From Raffaelea ambrosiae (Eukaryota; Ascomycota; Sordariomycetes; Ophiostomatales; Ophiostomataceae): a stretch of 64,000 nt of DNA. Position 1 is the stretch's first letter, and every line of letters begins with the position of its first letter. The DNA lies in assembly GCA_002778195.1 (NCBI GenBank), contig PCDI01000001.1, positions 744,001 through 808,000 of the forward strand. Direction: 5' to 3'. The position numbers and the translations under genes were made by a program. Below are positions 56,971 through 64,000 of this stretch, in pieces. The notes beneath the pieces were generated by a model. That model did not search any database and had not been told where the DNA came from. It saw only the letters and a program-made list of their open reading frames with translations.

Positions 56971-58033
56971 ATGACTTCAAGACAAAGCTCTGGCTCCGAG
57001 GATGGCCGACCATTTATCAACAAACAGGACTCGAAGACACTGGGCTTCGACGAGGAAGATGCCACTCCCCGACCATATGACGAGAGAGGGTTTCTGGGCC
57101 GGTTGAGAAGCCGCCATCTAACACACCTCACCGTGCTGAACGTCCTACCATGGTTCCTTGTTGTGGTTCTATCGGGAATTCTCATTGGATTGGCATGGAA
57201 GACTCATGTCCCTCCTCATCAATATACCAATGCCGCTGGCCAGTTACTCTACAGTAAGAATTTGTCTCTCTTGACCTTCTGCTTGTTGGTGAGTCTTTCT
57301 AACAGAATAGGTCCTGCCCAGGATGTGATCGAGTACGAGGTCAAAAAGTTCAAACTGGGCATCGCAAGTGATATAACCGAGTATCAAGGCGAACCATCAC
57401 CGGAACTTGACAAGCGATGGAATGATTTGTATGAGAGTATGTTCATTCCATCCCGAAACACAGAGACACAACCTGAACTGGCTGATGCTGATACCATCCA
57501 GTGGGCATCAGCCGTATCCCGATCGAGATGGCCGCCAAGTTGCCCAACAAGACCATCATCTTTCCTCATGATGAGAAGCGACGATACATAATTGAGCTGG
57601 ACATCTTTCACCAGCTACATTGCTTAGTAAGTGGTGTGGCATAATACGGGCTCTTGATTGGGGACAAACACGGCTGACTGGGCAGAACATGATCCGAAAA
57701 GCTCTGCGCCCAGATTACTACAAACCGCACAACCCGGGCCCTAACTTGGGGGACGAGGACGACCTCCTCGGACCTAGCTACATCGACCACTGCGTGGATG
57801 TCATTCGCTAGTCACTGACGTGCAATGCGGACATTAGCGTGCTGACGTGGCAGTGGAGCGAAGAGCGGCAGGTACATTTTGAAAGGGGAACAATCTTGCA
57901 CACGTGCAAGCGCTTCGATAAGATTCAGGAATGGGCACGCCAGCATGCCGTGTATGATGCGCTGGACAGAACGACACGCGTGATGAACGACCCCCTGGAC
58001 CCGGACACCTGGGAGGATGGTTTCAGTGGTTGA
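56971..58033 (+). CDS. UstYa (DUF3328)-family oxidase, interrupted by one in-frame TAG
   Basis: Exons 56971-57253, 57311-57436, 57502-57626, 57686-58033; all junctions are GT..AG and in frame. A hydrophilic N-terminus is followed by one membrane helix (LPWFLVVVLSGILIGLAW, about residues 57-74), then SPAQDVIEYEVKKF, GISRIPIEMAAKLPNKT, and the two family motifs HQLHC (about 173) and YIDHCVDVIR (about 210-219). UstYa/Yb proteins are copper- or iron-type oxidases that cyclise or hydroxylate fungal RiPP peptides in the secretory pathway. A TAG at 57809-57811 directly follows the second motif, yet the same frame continues for 73 codons with typical family C-terminus (SLTCNADISV, HTCKRFDKIQEWA) to a TGA. 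The gene is thus either truncated at about 219 residues, a recent pseudogene, or read through or edited. Confidence 0.85.
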
Positions 58034-58418
58034 AATCGAGCGTAGATACCGCCTATCAGGCCAGACCACGAGGACACCTGCCTGTACAAGAAGCTGACAT
58101 TGTATTATGTAAACACTTGGCGAGCAAAAAGGCGTAGCCAGTTTCGTTCGCAGAACTCAGCCTTGCCTGCCCACCCCCACGCGTGCTTGCAAGCGGTGGT
58201 GTGCAGAAAAAAGAAAAAACCCCTCAAGCTGATATTCTTTTGTACCCTTCCTTCTCCTACATTCGTTCTAGCCACGAGATTGTGTCATCTATGATGCTCT
58301 AAATTACCACATTTTGCCCGACGACCATACATTTACGCATTTTCAATCATCTGAAAAGCTCATCAGAAGCCAATCAACGTCGAGAGTGAGCGCCTACTCC
58401 TCCTCTTCGTTGTCCGCC
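58034..58418. other. Intergenic, no gene seen
   Basis: 385 bp between the UstYa-family gene and the HET gene. The frame of the HET gene is open from a TTG at 58314, but its first ATG is 58419. Confidence 0.6.
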
Positions 58419-60152
58419 ATGCGCCTCCTCAACACGCAGACGAAGAAGCTGGAGCAAGTCATCGACGAGAACAGAAATGGATATGCGATCCTTTCCCACA
58501 CATGGGGGGACAGCGAGCCGACCTTCCAGGACTTTATGCAAAACCCGGCTCCCATTCTGGCGTCTTCCAAGATCGCCGGCCTGATTGCTACAGCTGAGCA
58601 CAAGGGCGTCAAATACGTTTGGGTCGACACCATCTGCATCGACAAGACCAGCAGCGCCGAGCTTCAGGAGGCCATCAACTCCATGTACAAATGGTACTGG
58701 TCAGCCACTGTCTGTTACGCCTACATAGAGGACGTTGAGGACGCCAGCGAAGACATCTTTGACGAGAATTCGGCCTTTCGCGCCAGTCGTTGGTTCACGC
58801 GTGGCTGGACACTTCAGGAACTGTTGGCTCCAAAACGTGTGGTCTTCTATGACAGATCTTGGCGGGAAATTGCACAGAAGGAGCCCTTTTCCTATACGAG
58901 GTCCGACGAAGGGTCTATAGCCTTACTGGCCGAAATCACGGGTATCCCCCATGCATTGCTAGACGGCCATTTGAGCCTGTCATCGTTTTCTGTCGCTCAA
59001 AAGATGTCCTGGGCGGCGCAGCGCAAGACGACGCGCGACGAAGACCGCGCGTACTCGCTTCTCGGCCTTTTTGGAGTCAACATGCCGATGCTCTACGGCG
59101 AGGGAGATTTGGCGTTTGTGCGGCTGCAGGACGAGATCATGAAACGGTCCAGCGACCACTCGCTGCTGGCATTCAACTACCAGGGCACGCGACCCAGATT
59201 CGGGGTATGTCCATGGTTTCCAACGCCGCTGAGCTACTTGGGGTGCAAGGACATTATACGGGTCTTTCTGGCTGCACAAAAAATGGCAACGTCGCAGGCG
59301 ACCGGCTTGGAGCACTACCAGATGACCAACAGGGGTCTATACATCCAATTGGACACTCTCACGGTACCGGGTGTTCCCGGCATGATCGTCGGCCGTCTGG
59401 ACTGCATTATCAACAATGGCAATGTGCAAGCGACAGAGGACACCGGGATTCGCGTAGTGGTAGTGCCGCTATTGTCAGCTTTGGGCCCAAACTCCAAGAT
59501 CGTAACGCGCACGATGGGTGTACCACTAGTAGACCTGCCACTAGAATTGTTTCGCGATCCGCAGCAGATGACCACGCGGCAGCTTTACGTCACCGACGGG
59601 ACAGCCGACGATAGGTCCTACAACACGGACAGATTTAGGCCGGGCGTGCACTGGCTACTGTCGATCGGGGATCAAAAGGACCAGTATACTCTCTCCGAAG
59701 TGTACCCGCCTGCTGATGTGGGATTCTTAAGTTCATGGCACGCGGGGATCTCGTATCCGTGGCGGCCGCGGACGATCTGCATGCGATTTGCGGAGGCGGA
59801 GGGGCTATATGTCGATATCTTGATGAGGATAGATCTCACCTTTGATAACGAAATGCAGGGGCCTGCATTGGCCACGTGCAGCGTGGCGCCGATGCCAACG
59901 GCGGCGCGGTCGCTGCTGGAGCTGCTGTTGCTGGACGAGTATCCGGCGACAGAAGATCCCCGGGGGGTGATGACGTGCCCGCTTGCGGATCCGTCCACAG
60001 CCGAGTACGAGGCCACGCTGTTGGTCTTTGACCAGTTCGAGGTGCATGTAGTAGTGTCGAGTGTTAGTGACATTATAAAGATCAAGATGACGGGCAGCGA
60101 GAAGGTGCCGCCGGGGGAGAGGACGGGTGATGCCGACGTTGATCGTACGTAG
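58419..60152 (+). CDS. HET-domain protein (HET-E/D-like N-terminal type)
   Basis: Single exon, 577 residues, starting MRLLNTQTKKLEQV, the usual opening of this HET subgroup. Conserved blocks: YAILSHTWGDSEPTFQDF (about 25-45), KYVWVDTICIDKTSSAELQEAI, YAYIEDVED, and FTRGWTLQELLAPKRVVFYD. Then follow ALLAEITGIPHALLDG-like and MSWAAQRKTTRDEDRAYSLL, and GLFGVNMPMLYGEG. The HET domain covers about 1-250; the rest is an uncharacterised C-terminal region without NACHT, WD40 or ankyrin repeats. Predicted role is allorecognition or regulated cell death. No known tie to RiPP synthesis, although HET genes often sit in variable accessory regions. Confidence 0.92.
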   Translation: MRLLNTQTKKLEQVIDENRNGYAILSHTWGDSEPTFQDFMQNPAPILASSKIAGLIATAEHKGVKYVWVDTICIDKTSSAELQEAINSMYKWYWSATVCYAYIEDVEDASEDIFDENSAFRASRWFTRGWTLQELLAPKRVVFYDRSWREIAQKEPFSYTRSDEGSIALLAEITGIPHALLDGHLSLSSFSVAQKMSWAAQRKTTRDEDRAYSLLGLFGVNMPMLYGEGDLAFVRLQDEIMKRSSDHSLLAFNYQGTRPRFGVCPWFPTPLSYLGCKDIIRVFLAAQKMATSQATGLEHYQMTNRGLYIQLDTLTVPGVPGMIVGRLDCIINNGNVQATEDTGIRVVVVPLLSALGPNSKIVTRTMGVPLVDLPLELFRDPQQMTTRQLYVTDGTADDRSYNTDRFRPGVHWLLSIGDQKDQYTLSEVYPPADVGFLSSWHAGISYPWRPRTICMRFAEAEGLYVDILMRIDLTFDNEMQGPALATCSVAPMPTAARSLLELLLLDEYPATEDPRGVMTCPLADPSTAEYEATLLVFDQFEVHVVVSSVSDIIKIKMTGSEKVPPGERTGDADVDRT

Positions 60153-60780
60153 AGCGGCGACGTTGCGATGGGGTGGGTGTGAATGAGAAGCCGAGAAGCC
60201 AAGAGGCCAAAAGATCGGGAGTTTGACAGTGGACGGGCATCTTTGAAAAAGTTCGAATGCAAAGATGTAGGAAGGGTGGACAAAAAGGAAGACGTAAAAG
60301 GTGCTGTTCTCCGATCCTTCGGGTCCAATGGCATGATGCCAACAAGAGTTAGCCACTGATACCGTGGGAGGGAAATGGATTAAAGTCGGCAGAACGTTGC
60401 GCGATAGGCGCAGAGCCACGTAATAGCATGGTGTAGGATTGGCAGAAGACAGCCGAAAAAGGGCCCTAATCAGAACAACAAGCCAAGAAGTTTTCCGCGG
60501 CAATTGCCGGCAAGGAACATGCGGGAAAGGTGATCGATTGTCACCGGGTAGCCGTCTTCCAGGTATTAAACAGACCCGGACAAAGTCCTCAGACTCAAGA
60601 CTCAGACTCAGGCTTGACCCAGACTTAGACTCAGACTCAGACTTGGGCATTGTATTTTGGGTTTTCCAAGTCCAGACAGCAGACAGTAGACTAGCAAAGT
60701 GACACCAAGCATCGACAACCAGACGCCTCCACCAACCGCGCCTACATCTTATCGACGTCCAGACCACCCTCCAGATCACC
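60153..60780. other. Intergenic with an AGACTC-rich repeat
   Basis: 628 bp upstream of the ACC deaminase. At about 60584-60645 there is an imperfect CTCAGA/AGACTC repeat. No gene is seen. Confidence 0.6.
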
Positions 60781-61905
60781 ATGGCCGCCGCTCAGAAAGA
60801 CCCCGTGTCGCTGCCGGAGACGTTCGCCGCCATCCCGCGCGCATCGCTGCTCTTTGGCCTCTCGCCCATCCAGCACCTGCCGCGCATCTCCGAGGCCTTG
60901 GGCGGCAAGGTGGCCATCTATGCCAAGCGCGAGGACTGCAACTCGGGCCTGGCCTTTGGCGGCAACAAGATGAGAAAGCTGGAGTGCGTCTCTGTCCTCC
61001 CTTTGGTCGACGACATGTTCTGTGCCTAGTAGTTTTACTGACGCACGCACAGGTACTTTGTCCCCGAGATCCAGGCCAAGGGCGCCGACACGCTCATCAG
61101 CATCGGCGGCGTCCAGTCCAACCACACCCGCCAGGTGGCCGCCCTCGCCGCCCACCTCGGCCTCCAGTGCGGCCTGGTCCAGGAGCACTGGGTCGACTGG
61201 ACCGACCCGGTCTACGAGAAGGCCGGCAACATCCAGCTGTCGCGCCTCATGCACGCCGACGTCCGCCTGGACCCGTCGCTCTTTGGCATCGAGCACAAGC
61301 CCACGCTCAAGAACCTGCAGGCCGAGCTCGAGGCCAAGGGCGCCACGCCCTACTACATCCCGGCCGGCGCGTCGGACCACCCGCTGGGCGGCCTGGGCTT
61401 TGCGCGGTGGGCGTTCGAGGTCGCCCAGCAGGAGGCCGACCTGGGCGTGTTCTTCGACGTCGTGATCGTGTGCGCCGTCACGGGCTCGACCATGGCCGGC
61501 ATGGTGGCCGGCTTCAAGCTGCTGGAGGCGCAGGGCGGGCGGAAGCGCCGGCTGATCGGCATCGACGCGTCGGCGACCGTGCCACAGACCAAGGCGCAGG
61601 TGCTGCGGATTGCGCAGGCGACGGGCGACAAGATTGGGCTGCCCGCGGGGGCCATCACCGAGGCGGACATTGAGCTGGACGACCGGTACCACGCCGGCAC
61701 GTACGGCGTCCCGGACGCGACGACGATCGAGGCCATCAAGTTTGGCGCGTCGACGGAGGCCTTCATTACGGACCCCGTGTACGAGGGCAAGAGTCTGGCC
61801 GGCCTGATGGACCTGGTGCGCAAGGGCGAGATTGCTGCCGGGTCCAACGTGCTGTATGCGCACCTGGGCGGCCAGCTGGCGCTGAACGCGTACACGGGAA
61901 TGTAG
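60781..61905 (+). CDS. 1-aminocyclopropane-1-carboxylate (ACC) deaminase
   Basis: Exons 60781-60983 and 61053-61905 give 351 residues, a normal length for the family. The PLP-binding Lys lies in GGNKMRKLEY (about residue 63), followed by ISIGGVQSNHTRQVAA. Substrate-site residues near the C-terminus are HAGTYGVPDATTIEAI, DPVYEGKSLAG and VLYAHLGGQLALNAY. The Glu after the catalytic Tyr (Y-E-G-K) and the Leu in AHLGG match true ACC deaminase (Glu295/Leu322 in the Pseudomonas enzyme) rather than D-cysteine desulfhydrase. The enzyme converts ACC, the plant ethylene precursor, to 2-oxobutanoate and ammonia; in fungi this is linked to plant association and nitrogen use. Cytosolic, no signal peptide. 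Confidence 0.93.
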
Positions 61906-64000
61906 GTTGTCGAGCACATGAAAGGAAAAAGGGGGAGGAAAACTGGGAGTCGAACCGGGCGAGACTGCAAATAGAGACAGCTGGCCAACAGCCGCCAGAC
62001 ATATCAGACAGGCAAATTACACGAGAAATTCAACTTGCGTTGCGAGAGCCCACAGCAGAGGTCCACAGAGTCCACAGAGGGAAGAAGCGATGAAACGAAG
62101 AAACGGCATGCTTACACAATGGCACGGCAGGCGAAATGAGACTGCTACCTAGAATTGCGGCAACGTCCACACATGAAATAACATGAAATAACATGAAAAC
62201 CCATGAATCACACAAAGACATGCACACTTTGACAGGGGAACGTGAGCGGACCCGCAGAGCGTCACAGTGTATTGTATGAGTATGATCTTCGTCGTTCAGC
62301 TTCCTACAGCCCACGCAAACCCGTTCTCGTGTAGAGTTTCCTCTGAAGTTTTCTTGCCCTCTGGCCATCAAATAGGAACCTTGGCCGAGAACACCCCCTG
62401 GGCAGTTCGGTTTTCACAAAGAGAGCGAAGACCCATTTCTGCGAGTTGGCGTAATCGCTGGCGATGATCTGCAACAAGGGAGAAGGAAAAGAAGGAAATG
62501 GGATCAAGTAGGAAAGGCGAAAAGGGGAAAAAAAGAGACAAGAGCGAGTGCGACGTGAGAGAGAACGAATGGAGAGAAAGCCCAGGGTCTGTTGCAAGTG
62601 ATTTTCGAGCGCGTTTTCATTTCATTTCAAATTTTTTTTTTTTTTTTGTTGTTCTTCTTCTAGCCTGTCACTCATTGTCACCAACTCTCTTCTTCTTTCT
62701 TCTCATATTTTTTCCCTTTGCTCTTCTTTCTTCTAACATATGGCGCACTGAAACGTTTCGCAGAGGCGTGTCGTTTCGAAAAGAAAAAGAGAGACAGCAG
62801 CGAAGAGCCATTAAATACAACCAGGACATCCTGGGCCAGGCATGAAACAGTGGGTACGGGCAGCTGCCAGCCAGTCAATCGCAAGTGCCATTGTGCGCTG
62901 CCCAGTGCTCGGCGGGCACAGGCGGCCACGCGCCCCTGCCCTGAAACAGGAACCCATATCGACTGATTCGCCTGCCATCTGAAACGCCAGGACAAGCAGT
63001 GTTCTCCTATCTTTTCCCATACAATCGTAGAATTCGACCCCCGCGACCTTTTTTTCTGGCCTTTTCGGCTTACCCAATGCTGCCTTCTGCTGACCAGTCA
63101 GTCTGGCTGGCGTGGGATGTTTTTTTTTTCTTCGTCTGTATGATACGCCGCCATGTTTCGTCGATCCCAGCGGTGATTGCCTGCAAATCATTATGACGAG
63201 AGAAGTCCGAGCAGGGAGTTTTCGACAAGGGCGAGATCGTCTCCCAATTTGGGTGACCAGGGCAAGACGTGCATCTTCTTTCGGAGCCAGGCCAATGGTT
63301 CACGTCCTAACTCGCGAGGTTGTGAAGAAGTTGCCAACTAGCAAAAGAAAAGTCTCTCGAAAACCAACACTGCTACCTCGGAAAGAAAAGCAAAAAAAAA
63401 GAAACTGGTTCCCAAGTCAACGACCGTCCCCTCTGGAATGTCCTGATTATTCCCATGCACTGTGACAGACAAGGTCAACACTGAGGCTTGGCACAGTTTT
63501 GAAGCACGGCCAAGTCCCATGGAAACTGGAAACTCATAAGCCCTCAAGACCGCCCCTCAGACCCTCCAAAACCGACGAGGGCCCTCTAAAACTCTTCAGG
63601 CCCCTCTTTACAGGCACCGAGTCTGTCTCACCCCTGGATTTAGTGGACCGTTTGGTGGGCCATGAGCGGGTCGACCCCGCTGAAAAGGCAGCGCCTGCCG
63701 ACAAATACTGTGCTTGTTCTTTATCTCCGATTAGCAGCAAAATGCGGCTCCTTGCATGCGGCTCCAAAAATGGGTCTGCGCGAATGAGCTTGGCAAGGAG
63801 GTGGCCCTGGAACATGAACGTGGAGCCTGGGTCATGGAACCCAAGACATGGACTGGACATGGAGCCTGGACATGGAACTCGGCCATAGCGGCCGACCATG
63901 CGGCCAACCTTGCCCCTAACAGCGGCCCACGAGCACCAGACCGCACCAGACCGCACCCGGTGATACCACGACGAGGATGTGTCCGTACTCGACACTCTTT
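61906..64000. other. 2.1 kb right-end region, no gene recognised
   Basis: Only shadow frames are seen. Small repeats: an AACATGAAAT triplet at about 62174-62200, T-rich tracts (62629-62647, 63121-63130) and GACATGGA-type repeats near 63837-63881. A gene entering from the right cannot be excluded. Confidence 0.55.

Noticed and set aside
61930..62020. Possible minus-strand tRNA (box B-like GGTTCGACTCC)
   Set aside because: The T-arm stem does not pair and no A box or acceptor stem can be formed.

Overview
The window is a piece of a filamentous ascomycete chromosome (Pezizomycotina, most likely Sordariomycetes). Genes are split by short 50-180 nt introns with GT..AG ends and CTAAC/CTGAC-like branch sites. 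Codon use is GC-rich. The gene families are typical of these fungi: a Zn2Cys6-type regulator, HET proteins, an F-box-like protein, sugar-porter MFS transporters, a LaeA-like methyltransferase, a P450 and a UstYa (DUF3328) protein. No rRNA, tRNA, CRISPR or bacterial operon was found. Introns were placed by eye from splice signals and reading-frame continuity.

Layout: 0-2.5 kb, 3' part of a fungal transcription factor; 2.7-4.5 kb, family III CoA-transferase (-); 5.5-7.7 kb, HET protein (-); 8.4-10.3 kb, MFS transporter; 10.7-11.8 kb, decayed JEN-type carboxylate permease; 12.0-13.6 kb, FAD aromatic monooxygenase (-); 16.3-18.2 kb, sugar porter; 19.7-21.6 kb, seven-helix receptor; 22.1-23.9 kb, unknown protein (-); 25.2-26.9 kb, amino acid/GABA-type permease (-); about 28.2-28.6 kb, a 2-N assembly join flanked by duplicated sequence; 29.5-31.1 kb, second sugar porter (-); 31.6-32.7 kb, alpha/beta hydrolase.

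Two parts stand out. (1) From 34.8 to 51 kb there is a LaeA-like methyltransferase, a 1692-residue fusion protein (choline/carnitine acyltransferase + isoaspartyl peptidase/asparaginase + HIT-like + AsnRS-like class II synthetase core), a full-length ABC exporter transcribed away from it, and a P450. This looks like a small-molecule gene cluster built around an aminoacyl-adenylate-forming fusion enzyme. (2) At 55.9-58.0 kb a 73-residue secreted peptide with two near-identical 15-residue units separated by a Lys-Arg site lies next to a UstYa-family gene, the hallmark pair of fungal dikaritin-type RiPP pathways. The UstYa reading frame carries one in-frame TAG, and the neighbouring P450 has two non-canonical splice donors, so part of this region may be decaying or specially processed.

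The right end holds a second HET protein (58.4-60.2 kb), an ACC deaminase whose substrate-determining residues match true ACC deaminases (60.8-61.9 kb), and about 2 kb with no recognisable gene.
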